Counted from the stretch's first letter, positions 11,164 to 33,223 are shown. The stretch: 64,000 bases of DNA from Anolis sagrei (GCF_037176765.1 NC_090034.1:22545375-22609374), one strand, 5' to 3'. Numbers and translations: made by a program. Notes: generated from the sequence alone by a model not told the origin.

Positions 11164-13906
11164 GAGCTACTGGAAGGGAAAGAGATGTCTGATTTGAGCC
11201 TGTTCAAATCCAGTAAGCATGGCCCCTCCAACTACCCATAAAAAGGACATATCTTCCCTGGCCCACCTCATGTGTGATTGGATCATAGCAACTGTGTTGA
11301 TTTCAGTGTTAGGGTAGTCTTGGAAACTAGGGTAGTCTTGCTCTTCTGCTACTATCTGCGTGTGTGTGTGTATGTGTGTGTGTGTGTGTGTGTATGTGAA
11401 CACTGGTGCCAGCCATTCTAATGTAACCATTTTAAATTACTTTTAAGGTATTTGTTGTAATGTTTGCTTATGTTTTGGTTAACTGTGTCTTATTGGATTG
11501 TTTTGTTTTATTTTTCATCACAATGCTTAATTATTTGTCGTAAGCTGTTAATACTGTTGCTTTATTGTGTATTATTTCAATATGTTTGTACTCACATGAA
11601 GCATTAAAGGTATTATTATTATTATTATTATTATTATTTGTGTGTTTACCTTGCAGAAATGAATATCTCATATTTCAAAAGATAATCAAGTTGGAATATG
11701 ACTTCCCAGAGAAGTTCTTTCCTAAAGCAAAAGACCTCGTAGAAAAGCTTTTGGTAAGTGAATTTAATCTGTGAAAGGGATTGAAAGAGTGCTGGAGATG
11801 GGAGAAGAAATGAAATGCACCCCCCCCCCCCCCCCAGTCTTTGACTTATGGCTCTGAGGCCTCTCCCCTCAAACACATCCTCTGGGTTGTCGGGCTGCAG
11901 AGCCATATCTCCCTCCTGGGCTCACAAACCCCCTTGCTTAGGCCCCACAGTCTCCATCCCTCTCCCTTTCCTCCTCACCTGCTTCTGGTTCCCTTTTTTG
12001 CCTTTGGCTGCTTGATGGGTGCTTGGGCTGCTCAGCCCCCCCCCCCCCCGATTTGGGTGTTACTTTACAATCGATCCCTGTTGTTGTCATGGAAGAGATG
12101 TCTCTGAAGTGTTGGCTTTGATCAGGTCCTAGATCCTACCAAGCGGTTAGGCTGTGAGGAAATGCAGGGCTACGGACCCCTCAAGGGCCATCCTTTCTTT
12201 GACTCCGTGACTTGGGAGGATCTTCATCGCCAGACACCGCCCAAACTGACTGCCTACTTGCCTGCCATGTCAGAAGACGATGAGGATTGCTATGGCAACG
12301 TGAGTTCTCATGTGATCAAACCCCCTCCCCTTCAGAGGGGATGGAGACCAACAGCTCTGTCCTTGTCTTGCCTTAGCCGCCTCCGTTATTTTTTTGAGAG
12401 GGAGCCACATAAACAGATAGCGCTGCACCTGAGAAGCCCCTCCTTCGGCTTTTTGAGAAGGAGCCAGGGAGAAGGGGCTGGGTGTCCTTCTGGGTGCAAG
12501 TGAATCAGCGTGCTTCCTTCTCTGGGCAGTACGACAACCTGCTGAGTCAGTTTGGCTGCATGCAAGTCTCCGGCTCAGCCTCATCCCAGTCGCTGTCTTC
12601 CCCGGAGACGTCCCTGCCCCCACAGACCTCGGGCAACAACATCGAGCAGTACATCCACGACCTTGATAGCAACTCCTTTGAGCTGGACCTCCAGTTCTCT
12701 GACGAGGAGAAGAGGTTGCTGCTGGCAAAGCAGGCAGGTGGAAATCCCTGGTAAGCAGTTCGCCCATCAATCATCTTCTAGAGTTTCCCCATAGAAACCC
12801 CTTTTTTCTCATTTGGGGGAGGAGGCTACTTAGGGGGGGGGGAAGCAAGGTAGCCCCCAAAGGACTTCTGGTCTGTTCCTGTTGCGAGTGCCTCATGCTA
12901 TCATTGCCTTGGGAGAAAGGAAGGAGCATGCTCCGCTGCCAAGCCCTTTACCCTGGGCCCTCAGTAACTGGCTCCAGCTGGGACCTCAAGGGCTGCAGTT
13001 GCTGCCTCCCCACTTTAAAATCCACCTGAGTCCTGTTTTGAGCTGATGAAAATAATACAGCGATGGTTCTCTCCTCCTCAGGCACCAATTTGTAGAAAAT
13101 AACCTAATACTGAAGATGGGTCCAGTAGACAAGAGGAAGGTAAGTACCTTTGGTTTCCTAGCTGCTTTTCTCTCTCTCTTGATTCTGGAGCAGAGTGCAA
13201 CTCTCCCCTGTGACAATGGTGAGGGTCCTCCAAAGCCTCTCCCTTCTCGTAATTTGGCCTCAGTGGGAAATGCAGGGGCTGCTCAGGAGCGTCTCGTGGC
13301 CCTCAGCCAAGTGCCCTTTCCCTTTCCCTGCAGGGCCTCTTTGCTCGTCGGCGCCAGCTGCTGCTCACCGAAGGGCCCCATTTGTACTACGTGGACCCTG
13401 TCAACAAGGTCCTCAAAGGGGAGATCCCCTGGTCCCTGGAGCTCCGGCCAGAAGCCAAGAACTTCAAGACCTTTTTTGTCCACACAGTAAGTGGCCCATT
13501 TCAGCAAGGCCTCTCTTTCTTGACTGCCATTTCAGTGCTGAGGGGCTTTTCATGGGAGGGATTGTGTTCCAGCTGCTGGTGGCCCCTGAGAAGAGTGGGA
13601 GAACCTTCTGGGCCCCTAGGGGCAATTCCGGCAACTGGGGGCCTTGGTCACCTTCCTTTCAGCTAGAGAGGAAGGCAAGGCGGCCAAAGGGTTGGGGCTG
13701 GGGCCAAGAGGTCAGTCCTCAGCCCAACCAACTGGCTTGAATTTGGCCATTGCTAGGGCTGGTCTTGGGGTGAGCACTGAACTTGTGTTTGCTTCCAGCC
13801 GAACCGGACGTACTACCTGATGGATCCCAGTGGGAATGCTCACAAATGGTGCAAAAAGATACAGGAGGTTTGGCGACACAGATACCACCCGAACACTGCG
13901 AAGTGA
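4649..13906 (+). CDS. PDPK1: 3-phosphoinositide-dependent protein kinase 1, 14 coding exons
   Basis: AGC-family master kinase that phosphorylates the activation loop of AKT, S6K, SGK and PKC after PIP3 recruitment at the plasma membrane. Coding exons: 4649-4672, 7543-7779, 8031-8073, 8256-8393, 8820-8964, 9280-9377, 9538-9603, 9951-10019, 11657-11753, 12126-12299, 12540-12749, 13082-13139, 13334-13486, 13799-13906. All introns are GT-AG and phases agree, giving 539 aa (human 556). The kinase domain runs from about residue 74: glycine loop GEGSFS, catalytic Lys103 in AIKIL, HRDLKPEN, DFG (Asp215), and activation-loop Ser233 in [11 protein letters not shown], equivalent to human Ser241. The C-terminal PH domain spans about residues 443-535 and ends in [10 protein letters not shown]. 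Exon 1 encodes only MASTGSPL, spliced to YDAVPIQ as in mammals. The linker before the kinase domain is shorter than in human. Strong family recognition. Confidence 0.97.
5012..5603. repeat. Inverted duplication, left arm (PDPK1 intron 1)
   Basis: This segment is repeated in reverse orientation at 6973-7498. The shared sequence includes CATCTCCCAAACACTCCATC near 5164 and GGCTTCTGCCGACC at 5590-5603. The left arm has an extra roughly 70 bp, flanked by two copies of CATTCAGTCTCCAGC at about 5081 and 5151. That insert resembles sequence at 5519-5572 (CATTTACCAAGAGAAGG). The arms diverge by many substitutions, so they are not recent. A 136-codon frame across this arm has no known relative. Confidence 0.75.
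6180..6670. mobile_element. Cluster of palindromic MITE pieces (GGGCCCTTCC type)
   Basis: Several alternating sense and antisense pieces of the motif set TCCACACAGCTGTATAACCC, ATCTGCTTTGAACTGG and CAAGGCAGATAATCC. The intact palindrome of the same family is at 63027-63175, and a partial copy is at 16145-16268. Multiple nested or tandem insertions are likely. Confidence 0.6.
6973..7498. repeat. Inverted duplication, right arm (PDPK1 intron 1)
   Basis: Reverse complement of the left arm with numerous differences, a (GT)n and G-run expansion at 7174-7201, and no counterpart of the 70-bp insert. It ends 44 bp before PDPK1 exon 2, so in the pre-mRNA the arms could pair beside the exon 2 acceptor. 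Confidence 0.75.
8424..8545 (-). mobile_element. (ATG/AAT)n tract plus antisense LINE 3' end
   Basis: A simple repeat (8424-8475) is followed by CACTTTATAACCCGCCACCATCTCC, the antisense of the family-A 3' end. It is a short 3'-only insertion 30 bp after PDPK1 exon 4. Confidence 0.65.
10230..11090. repeat. Unclassified interspersed repeat with internal repetition
   Basis: Begins ACTAGCTGTCCCCTGCC. Internally, TATTTTCTGTTGGTCATGGG at about 10587 recurs at about 10871, and the block GATTGTAGGTGAACT...CCCAGTGACTACAACTCCC at about 10663 recurs at about 10953, a spacing near 285 bp. There is no open frame and no terminal inverted repeat. The family was not recognised with certainty; a Helitron-type origin is only a guess. 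Confidence 0.5.
11121..11163. repeat. (GATA)n microsatellite
   Basis: Ten or so GATA units in PDPK1 intron 8. A (GT)n run at 11362-11396 and an (ATT)n run at 11611-11638 follow in the same intron, the last only 18 bp before the exon 9 acceptor. Confidence 0.85.
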
Positions 13907-15110
13907 GGCAGCGACGGCTGCTCCTCCTCTTCCTCCTCTTCCTCCCTTGCGCCCCGTCTCCTTCCGTGCTGCTAGAGAGCCACCAGAGGACTCTTCCCAG
14001 CCCAGTCAACAACATCCGTTTCCAGGGCCAAACTTTTTCCTTTCTGGAGGAAACCAATGGAATTCAGGGTCGCTTTGCTTGCTTTCGTGCTTCTGCTGAG
14101 GCTTCCACACACAGGCCCCTTCCTCTCTGTCTCCCTCCTTCCCTGTTCCGCAGAGGAGCAGATCCCCTCCCCCCATATTGCTGGCATTGCAGCCTGGATC
14201 GTGTGGGGCTCAACTGTGACTTCCTGTTGGATCAGTCATGCCCTTTGGTGGGCTCTAGCCTGAGCAAGTGAGGCTTCCTGGTAACTGCCTCCGGCCTCTC
14301 TTCCTCCCTCCTCCCTTCGGAGCCGATTGGTGGGCTCCATTTGCACCCCTCGCAATGAGGAACGCAGTGGGGATGTTCCCCCCATAGAGCACTCTGGGAT
14401 CCTCCCTCCCCTGATGGTACTTTCTTTATTCTCATGTCTTGCAGACACTCCTTTGCAGTGGGGAAGGGGAGGAATGTAGAGCGTGGAGGAGCCCTGGCCC
14501 CCTGGTCTCATAGTGTTTTAAACATGGGGTTTTAATTTGGTGCATTTACATGTTTAAGGAGCACTGAGGTTACCAGCATGCTTTTAACTCATACTAACGG
14601 AGGGGTGAAGTAGTTGGTCTGGAGGCTGCCTTGGTGCAACTTTGGGGTCCTTTGCCTTTTTTGAAGAGCAGAGCCAACGAGTGAGTGGCTTCCTCCCGGA
14701 GCAGCGAGCGAAGGGGCTGAGCGCCACAAGGGGGAGGGGTCCCTGCTTTTGGGGAACTATTTTGGGGCAGAGCAGAGGGAGGCCCCCACCCCAAGAGACA
14801 TGCTGTTTGTACAACTGATGACTTGATTCGTGGTCTCTTTGTATAATGAGGTGTACAAATATTCCTGTATTGTTCATTGGCAAAAAGCGTCGTACCTTTT
14901 AGCAACTTTGGAAATATTTTACATGATTTAAATATATTTAAGCCCCTCCACTAATCAGACTAATTGTGTTTATGTACAAATGTTGATACGATGGAGGGGG
15001 GAAGACATGTATGGTACTTGAGTCATATCTATCAAAATGTTTCATATAGTTCTTTTGTCTCTCTTTATTATTTTTTCCCCAATTAAACTGTCATGGTCAA
15101 ACGCTTGTGG
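13907..15110 (+). other. PDPK1: PDPK1 3' untranslated region
   Basis: Follows the TGA at 13904-13906. No repeat is recognised and the sequence looks unique. It ends in an AT-rich stretch with an ATTAAA signal at 15082-15087. Length is inferred; longer isoforms are possible. Confidence 0.5.
15082..15087 (+). terminator. PDPK1: Putative PDPK1 polyadenylation signal (ATTAAA)
   Basis: ATTAAA variant about 1.18 kb after the PDPK1 stop, in an AT-rich context followed by a TG-containing stretch. It is the best signal in this 3' region. Confidence 0.45.
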
Positions 15111-15469
15111 CTACACGGCGAAAGGCCTTGCTTTCTCAGCGCCAGCCACCCATCGGGTTGGACCAAACTGTGGGGGTGGGGCTCTAAACGCCATTCCCTC
15201 CAGACCCCAAATACTAGGGCGGTTCTCATAAGCAGCCTTCCCTTTTGTGCCCTGAGAGGGAACATGGGCGGGTGGCTGGCCCCAAAGGATCCCCAGCAGA
15301 TCAGCTGCTGCAGGGCCTTCGCTCTCCACTTTGGGTTGACTGGAGGCAGAAAGGGCTGAGAGCGTGGCTCCTGTTGATCAAGGAGATCATCTTCTTTGAC
15401 CAGAGCTGACAGGCCCTTTCTGTGGGTTTCCTCTGGAGGAGAGGGCCTCAGCCACAAGGAGGGCTTTGG
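15091..15469. other. PDPK1-KCTD5 intergenic DNA, nothing recognised
   Basis: Unique-looking, GC-rich sequence after the PDPK1 poly(A) region. No gene, repeat or RNA gene was recognised. Confidence 0.4.
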
Positions 15470-15770
15470 GATGGGAAAGGCCTAAGTCATTAGTAAAGAT
15501 GTTGAACAGGACCGGGCCCAGGACAGAACCCTGCGGCACTCCACTCGTTACTTCTTTACAGGATGAAGAGGAAGCATTAGTGAGCATCCTCTGGGTTCGT
15601 TTGCTTAACCAATTACAGATCCACCTAACTAGTTTTGCCTTGCTCACATTTGACTAGTTTGTTTGCCAGAAGGTCATGGGGGACTTGTTGAAGACCTTAC
15701 TGAACTCTGGATACATCCACGGCATTCCCCGCATCTACCCAGCTTGTAACTATTAAAAAAAGTCAATCAG
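15470..15770 (-). mobile_element. Antisense CR1 reverse-transcriptase fragment
   Basis: The minus strand encodes [19 protein letters not shown] and [16 protein letters not shown], the palm region of CR1-type reverse transcriptases. The 5'-truncated, decayed copy lies between PDPK1 and KCTD5. Confidence 0.7.
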
Positions 15771-15904
15771 TAGGGGTATTTGCATAGAGGTAGCTTAGAG
15801 GTTGCAATGCTCACATTTGCTTCAAAGAGACAAAGAGTTCTTTCTCCCACCCTGGACATTATTCCACAAGTATATATACACCCCACTTGCCTCACTAGCA
15901 ACAG

Positions 15905-16016
15905 AACCTCCGAGATGCCATTAGATGCAAGAGAAACGTCAGGAGAGAATGCAGCTGGAACATAGTCATACAGCCTGAAAAACTCAGCAGCCCAGTGATT
16001 CTGGGCATGAAAGCCT

Positions 16017-16051
<35 letters not shown>
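15905..16051. repeat. Unclassified lizard repeat plus (CAT)n
   Basis: AGAAACGTCAGGAGAGAATG...CCAGTGATTCTGGGCATGAAAG recurs at 54405-54520 and, split by a DIRS element, at 30672-30705 plus 32004-32090. It ends in a (CAT)n tract at 16019-16051. The repeat family was recognised only by internal comparison. Confidence 0.5.
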
Positions 16052-16144
16052 ATTTCTTGACCGCCTCCCTGCACGGGTTGAGGCAGGTTACAACATGGCT
16101 CAAACACACGTTCATCTAATTCTTTAAACTACACATATTAAAAC

Positions 16145-16268
16145 ATAATATCAAGGCAGAAGACCCCACAATATCTGCCTTGAACTGGGCTATCTGAGCT
16201 CACACTGCCATATGTTCCAGTTCAAAGCAGATAATGTGGGATTTTATTCAGCTGTGTGAAAGAAGCCA
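16145..16268. mobile_element. Partial GGGCCCTTCC-type palindromic MITE
   Basis: ATCAAGGCAGAAGACCCC and TTCAAAGCAGATAATGTGGG match the two halves of the element at 63027-63175. The termini are degraded. It ends about 70 bp before the KCTD5 promoter region. Confidence 0.55.
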
Positions 16269-16339
16269 TAGTCTCCCGAGCAGCAGGAAACAAGCCTTGC
16301 CCTGGGCTCCTCCAGGTTTCCCTTTCCCTTCAGCCTTCT

Positions 16340-16451
16340 TCCTTGCTTTGGCCGGTCGCCGAGGAGATGCGCATGCGCCCTCGCTAGGGCCGCGCACGTC
16401 CTCGGCTCGGGGGACGCCTTTCGGGAGCGTCACTTCCGGCGCGCAGCCAAG
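16340..16451 (+). promoter_or_regulatory. KCTD5: KCTD5 CpG-rich promoter
   Basis: CpG-dense segment before the KCTD5 ATG. It carries an NRF1-type palindrome TGCGCATGCGCC at 16368-16379, an ETS-type CACTTCCGG at about 16431, and a YY1-like AAGATGGCGGC that spans the start codon. Housekeeping-type, TATA-less promoter by appearance. Confidence 0.65.
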
Positions 16452-28054
<11,603 letters not shown>

Positions 28055-28885
28055 CTGTGCCCCGATGCAGAGCGGAGGATACCTTGCTTTGGAAAGATGG
28101 CCAGCACTGCCAGGGAGGCCCTCCTTCCTTGATCCCTTCTGCCGACCTGGACCTGGGACCTTCTCCAGAGGAGCAGGCCTTTGGGGACAATGGGCACTGA
28201 ACAGGGCCCACAAAAGGAGCAGAGTGGTCATTGTTGCCTCCACTGCACCTCCATCTGGAGGGACCTGGCCTGGGCCTGTTTGGCTGGACAGAGACCGATT
28301 TGGGTTTCCCTCCTTTGAGGCTGTTCCTGGGGAACCTACTTGGTGCTACATCCGAACCAGCCCCCCTTCCCCTCTTTTGTGCATCCCTTTTGGGCCTTCC
28401 TCTCTGTCTCTTGCAAGCCTGCAGTTTTACTTTGGGCCTGGGGACCTTTCCCCGGCAAGGCGCATAGAGCCAGGCTTTGGGGAGCCCTGTGTGGATGGAA
28501 GCCAGAGAGTCTTTGGCTGGGTCTCTGGCCCCAGCAGCAGGAAGGAGGGGTCCCTGCCCTCCAGATGTTTACAGTTATTTCTACATTCTCTTGATCTATG
28601 CAGTTCTGGCGTTTCGGCAAGGGAGCCCCTGCCTGCCGCAAACGCTTGTGGTTTCACGACGGAAGGTTTGTGTTGTTCAATGTGAAGAAAACACACAACT
28701 GGAGCTTTTTTTTAGTGCACTGTGTTTAAAGGACACTTTTAGCATGTTTTCCAGATAGGTTTTTAACAGAGCCTGTATTTATGCTCTGTTCTGTAGGGAA
28801 GCCCACGGCCTCTCCCAGGAGGCTTTCTAGCACTCTTGCCTGTGTCTGAGATGGTGGAATTAAACAGCTTTTGGGACTAGTTGCG
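28055..28885 (+). other. KCTD5: KCTD5 3' untranslated region
   Basis: From the TAG that follows ILQERGSRM to just after an ATTAAA signal at 28859-28864. A 284-codon frame across this region (27831-28685) has no recognisable protein and is treated as chance. Confidence 0.5.
28859..28864 (+). terminator. KCTD5: Putative KCTD5 polyadenylation signal (ATTAAA)
   Basis: ATTAAA about 0.8 kb after the KCTD5 stop, followed by a GT-rich stretch (TTTGTCATTTAG), as expected of a cleavage site. Interspersed repeats start soon after, at 28945. Confidence 0.5.
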
Positions 28886-28944
28886 AATGTTTGTCATTTA
28901 GTCCATATATACTCGCTCCCTTATGGTGTTGCCTATTGTCTACA

Positions 28945-29075
28945 CCAGGCATGGGCGAACTTCAGCCTTCCAGGCTTTTGGACTTCCAACTCCCACAATT
29001 CCTTACAGCTTACTGGCTGTTAGGAATTGTGGAAGTCCAAAAAATCTAGAGGGCTGAAGTTTGCCCATGCCTAGG
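28945..29075. mobile_element. Palindromic MITE (CCAGGCATGGGC type)
   Basis: Inverted halves around TTCCTTACAGCTTACTGGCTG with ends CCAGGCATGGGC and GCCCATGCCTAGG. Same family as 3926-4061, slightly more diverged. Confidence 0.7.
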
Positions 29076-29159
29076 CTAATTGCTGGAGTGTTGGATTGCT
29101 TTAAAAAGGGGGCCAGTGTCTCATCTGCCACAAAGAGCAGTGGCTCCCAAACTGGGTCC

Positions 29160-29760
29160 CCAAAGACTATCATCGAGGTAATTATAAATAATATACTTTA
29201 TTTTTAACCCGACGTGTCTCCCTGAAGGGACTCAGGTATATAAGGAAGCCTTTCTAAAATATTTCCCAAAAAGACTAGACCGGAGACAGAGCTCTTACTG
29301 AGGATTCAGTGTTCCTCTGATTGAAATATATATATTATATATAATAGTACTAATAATATTGCAATATAGCAGATAGTACAATATATACTAATATTGTGCT
29401 ATGCTAATATAATATATTGTATATACATATAATATTGAAATATAATAAAATATTAAATTCAATATAATATATAATAATATTGCAATATAAAAATACATTA
29501 ATTATACTACTGATAATATATAATACTGTTTTATTATTGTATATTTTAAGTTGTATTGTAATGGTTTTAATTGTGAGGCACTCTGAGTCTCTATATGAAG
29601 AGATCAAGCGGGATATAAAGCTGCCTATGTTGTAAAGCCGCCTTGAGTCACCTTCAGGTTCAAGAAAGGCAGGGCAGAAATATTGTAAATAAAGAAATAT
29701 AAATATACTATACAATATCATGGTATATATAATACTAATAGTAATATATAATACTGATAT
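29160..29760. mobile_element. AT-rich LINE 3' fragments between KCTD5 and UBE2I
   Basis: Contains LINE 3'-end words in both orientations (TATTTTTAACCCGACGTGTCTCC near 29200; AAGCCGCCTTGAGTCACC near 29636) embedded in TA/AAT-rich spacer. Several small overlapping insertions are likely; boundaries are unclear. Confidence 0.45.
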
Positions 29761-29764
29761 TGTC

Positions 29765-30290
29765 TTCTTAGGCGATCCCTCGTTGTCCAAGTAGGATAGT
29801 CTTCCAAGGTCAGCGTACTGGTGGGTCCCTAGGTGACTGTGGAACCCTATTCTTGATCTGCATCTTCTCCTGCAGTGAGGGCATTGGTTTCCAGGTGGAA
29901 GGCGGTCTCAGTCGGGATTGGCTTGATGCACCTTCCTCTTGGCATGTTTCTTTCTTTCGCCCTCCATTCGTGCCTCTTCAAATTCTACAGCACTGCTGGT
30001 CACAGCTGACCTCCAGCTGGAGCGCTCAAGGGCCAAGGTTTCCCAGTTCTCAGTGTCTATGCTAGAGTCTTTAAAGTTGGCTTTGAGCACATCTTTAAAT
30101 CTCTTTTTCTGCCCTCCAACATTGCGTTTTCTGTTCTTGAGTTTGGAGTAGAGCAACTGCTTTGGGAGACAGTGGTCGGGGATCCAGTCAACGTGGCCGG
30201 TCCAGTGGAGTTGATGGCGGAGGACCATCGCTTCAATGCTGGTGGTCTTTGCTTCTTCCAGCACACTGACATTTGTCCACTTGTCTTCCC
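29765..30290 (-). mobile_element. Antisense LINE ORF2 C-terminal fragment (third family)
   Basis: The minus strand reads VLRHQLHWTGHVDWIPDHCL PKQLLYSKLKNRKRNVGGQK KRFKDVLKANFKDSSIDTEN W, a C-terminal block known from several vertebrate and invertebrate non-LTR elements. The frame is open for over 120 codons from about 30290 to 29908. Length and end suggest a 5'-truncated insertion. Confidence 0.6.
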
Positions 30291-30490
30291 AATAATAATA
30301 ATAATAATAATAAACAACTTTATACCCCGCCACCATCTCCCCAATGGGAACTCGGGGTGGCTAACATGAGGCCAAGCCCTTTTAAAAATACAATACAACA
30401 CAGTAAAATACAGAATACAAAAATCAAAATGCCTCAGAAAATAAATTACAATAACAAAATTAAATAATAAAGCAAATTCACCCAATATAA
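30291..30490 (-). mobile_element. (AAT)n plus antisense family-A LINE 3' end
   Basis: AATAATAAT at 30292-30313 precedes TTTATACCCCGCCACCATCTCC and GGCTAACATGAGGCC, the antisense 3' end seen repeatedly in this window. Confidence 0.65.
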
Positions 30491-30671
30491 AATCGAACAA
30501 GATGGGCAGGCCAAATAGACAAGATAAAAGGCTAAAACCCGGGAGAGATAGGAATAGAAAATATGTAATTGATATGAGCCCAAGAGATTTGCAGGATTTT
30601 CCGGAGGCAGCGTTGATATTGTACTATGCTAATAATATAATATATTGTATGTATATATATCTTGTATTTTC

Positions 30672-30705
30672 AAAGGCTTTCATGGCTGGAATCGCTGGGT
30701 TGTTG
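30672..30705. repeat. Left half of an interspersed repeat split by the DIRS element
   Basis: GGCTTTCATGGCTGGAATCG followed by CTGGGTTGTTGTAGG. The same repeat continues at 32004 (GGGCTATATGGCCATGTTC). Comparison with copies at 15905-16017 and 54405-54520 shows that the material between is an insertion. Confidence 0.6.
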
Positions 30706-32004
30706 TAGGTTTCTCCTTCGTGGTGTCTGTTGAAACAAGATGCTGCCACCACCTATCAACACAGCGCTCATATGAGGCAAAATGGAAGTGCTTTGCTGCG
30801 TTTACACGCCAGCATGGTGTGCAACCTCTGCAGGCCCCTACTTCACTCCTTCTTCGGTTCCTTGCGAGGTTGGCAGACAAGGGCCTGGTGCTTTCTTCGA
30901 TAAAGTGCTATCTTGCTACACTCTCAGCATATTGCCGTAGGGAAGGCGGCTCCTCATGGTTTCAGGACCCTCTTGTTCAACTTTTCCTTAGAGGGTACAG
31001 GAATCTCCGACCACCAGTCTCCCCTCCACCTCCCTCTTGGCAGCTTGACCTTGTGTTGTCGGCATTGATGAAGCCATCTTTTGAACCTATGGCTACGGCT
31101 GATCTTTCTCACTTTTCATGGAAAATTGCTTTTTTGGTGGCAGTCACCTCGGCTCGCAGATCCAGTGAGTTGTGTGCACTTCATGTCGATGAGCCCTATC
31201 TCTGGTTTCATAGGGACAAGGTGGTTCTCAGAACCGACATCGCCTTCCTCCCTAAGGTCGCTTCGGCGTATCATTTGGCTCAAGACATTGTGCTTCCAGC
31301 ATTTTTTCAAGCTCCGCAAACAGAGCTTGAGCGGGCACTTCATCTTCTCGATGTCTGCAGAGCACTCTCCTACTTTCATAGGACGAAGGACTTCAGGCAG
31401 TCTCTTAGGCTTTTTGTGAAATACTGCAGTGACACCAAACGTCTGCCTGTTTCCCCCCAATGCCTCTCGGCATGGGTGGTCTCTACCATTAGACTTGCCT
31501 ATCAGATGGCAGGCAAAGATCCGCCTATGCATCTGAGGGACCACTCCACGAGAGCAGTCGTTACACTGGCAGCTTATCTTTGTGGAGTTCCATTGGACGA
31601 CATCTGTCGGGCGGCGATCTGGACCACTCCGTTAACATTCACCACCCATTATAAGATGGACGTCCAGTTGAGGAGGCATGCCGCATTTGGCAGAGCAGTT
31701 CTCTTCTGGGCAGTGGCATGACGCCCACCATCCAAGGTTTGTGGCTTGCTAGTTGTATTACATGTGCTTACTTCAACAGACACCACAAAGGAGAAATGAT
31801 GGTTGCTTACAGTGGTGGGGAACTACACCTACAGCCCCTTATCTGGCTTATATGCCTCATGGGGAAGAGGGATGGGGCGGCAGCCACAAGCTTGTCAGCT
31901 TGTCAGAGTTTTCCAGTGATTGCTGCACAGGTTCATCAACTATCACATGTGCTAATTTCCCATCATCACACGAAGAAATATGGTTACAGGTAAGCAACCA
32001 TCAT
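30706..32004 (+). mobile_element. DIRS-type retroelement derivative with tyrosine recombinase and internal complementary region
   Basis: A 1.3-kb insertion whose main part encodes a tyrosine recombinase: an N-terminal DNA-binding portion (SYEAKWKCFAAFTRQHGV), VAVTSARRSSELCALHVDEP, HSTRAVVTLAAYLCGVPL and a C-terminal FTTHYKMDV. The gag and reverse-transcriptase parts of a full element are not present. At 31772-31810 lies a 39-bp segment that is the reverse complement of the element's own right end (GTAAGCAACCATCATTT) joined to its left end (TTTCTCCTTCGTGGTGTC). This internal complementary region is the hallmark of DIRS elements. The element is a partial, non-autonomous fossil; the close match of these parts and the open recombinase frame suggest a fairly recent insertion. 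Confidence 0.85.
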
Positions 32005-32090
32005 TTTTTTGGGCTATATGGCCATGTTCTAGAGGCATTATCTCCTGACATTTCACCTGCATCTATGGCAAGCATCCTCAGAGGTAGTGT
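32004..32090. repeat. Right half of the repeat split by the DIRS element
   Basis: GGGCTATATGGCCATGTTCT...GGCAAGCATCCTCAGAGG, matching in reverse orientation the copy at 54405-54520. A LINE 3' end (AAGCCGCTCTGAGTCCCCTT) lies at 32378-32440 just before the UBE2I promoter. Confidence 0.55.
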
Positions 32091-32459
32091 GGGCAGGCCC
32101 ATAGCCAGGATTTTGTTTCGGGGGGGGGGGGGGGGGCTGAGTCCGAGTGAAAGAGGGTCTACCCTAGCAAACCTTTTGTATCGTTGCCCCAATACCCCCA
32201 TGCATATGGGATATATTGAGCATGGTGATCAGATCATGATAATAAACATAACAGTTTAAATAATGCACCAGTAAGGCCTTTTCACAAACCACCATGAGAA
32301 TTTCGGGGGGGGGGCTGAAGCCCCCCCCCCCCCCCCCCCCAGCTACATGCCTGAGTGTGGGTATATATATCTCTCTTGTAAGCCGCTCTGAGTCCCCTTC
32401 GTGGTGAGAAGGACGGCATGTAAATGTCGTAAATAAAAGAATTCGGATCGCTCTAGGAC

Positions 32460-32877
32460 CCAACGGCTGCCCTGCCTGCTTGCCCCGCCCCTTCCCTTTG
32501 GGCGCGCGGAGGGGGACGTCCCGCTGGCTGCCTCGAGAGAAAAAAACCCTCATCCGGGTCCTGGGAGCGCCATTTTCCCCTCCCCTCGGTCTCCGTAGCA
32601 ACCACTTTCCGTCCCGCCCCCATGCGTTTTTATTGGCGGGCTCAATCAAGGGGCGTGGCTGAGGAGCACGCACCGCGCAGGCGTAGTCGGGCGGACGGGT
32701 CGCGCCGAGGGACCTTCCGCTTCCTGCGAGGGGGAAAAAAAAAGTCCAGGATCGTCGAGACAAAAGGGGAGGGGAGGAGAAAGCGAGCGGGGAACATCCG
32801 GGTCACTCGCCGCCGCCGTTGCTGCTGCCTGAATCCGGGACACGCGCCGGTGCCGTCGCTGCTGCTGCTGCTTCGCG
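32460..32877 (+). promoter_or_regulatory. UBE2I: UBE2I CpG-rich promoter and probable untranslated exon 1
   Basis: GC- and CpG-rich block beginning right after a LINE 3' tail. It has GC boxes (GGGGCGTGGC), an inverted CCAAT (ATTGG) next to GGCGGG at about 32632, and ETS-like CTTCCGCTTCCTG. A donor CGCG|GTGAGG at 32877/32878 could end the 5'UTR exon, to be joined to the acceptor at 33223 just before the ATG exon. Exon 1 limits are inferred from mammalian UBE2I having an untranslated first exon. Confidence 0.55.
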
Positions 32878-32878
32878 G

Positions 32879-33223
32879 TGAGGCCTCCCCGGAAAGGAGG
32901 GAAGAGGGAAACGGGGGGAGGAAGGAGAAGAGGCGCTCCCTATATCCCCCCCCCCCTCTCTCTCTCTCTTTGGACCGAAGGCCTGGAAGGAGGAAAAGGA
33001 GGGAGGGAGGGAGGGAGGCCAGGCCCCGGCAAGGTCAGGCCCCCTTGCGGCCTTTGCAGGAAGAGCAGGAAAGGGTAGCGAGGAACCCCTTCGCCCCCTC
33101 AATTTTTTGGCTCCTCGAGGGCCCCGTCGCCTCAGGGAAGCGGGGAGGGAGGGAGGGAGGGGGGCTTTCCCCCTCGTTGGCTCCGCCCCCTCCGCTGACT
33201 CCGCCCCTCCTGCTTCTCTCCAG
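32879..33223 (+). other. UBE2I: Short GC-rich UBE2I intron 1
   Basis: Between the putative donor at 32878 and the acceptor CTCTCCAG at 33223. It is GC-rich with repeated GGGA and GGAGG runs and no interspersed repeat. Open frames here are a product of base composition. Confidence 0.5.

Noticed and set aside
15767-16051. Frame starting with a poly-Met run
   Set aside because: Produced by the (CAT)n microsatellite read in reverse.
30645-31721. 358-codon recombinase-like frame as a host gene
   Set aside because: It lies inside an insertion with DIRS end structure that splits an interspersed repeat. Its first codons are flanking repeat sequence.
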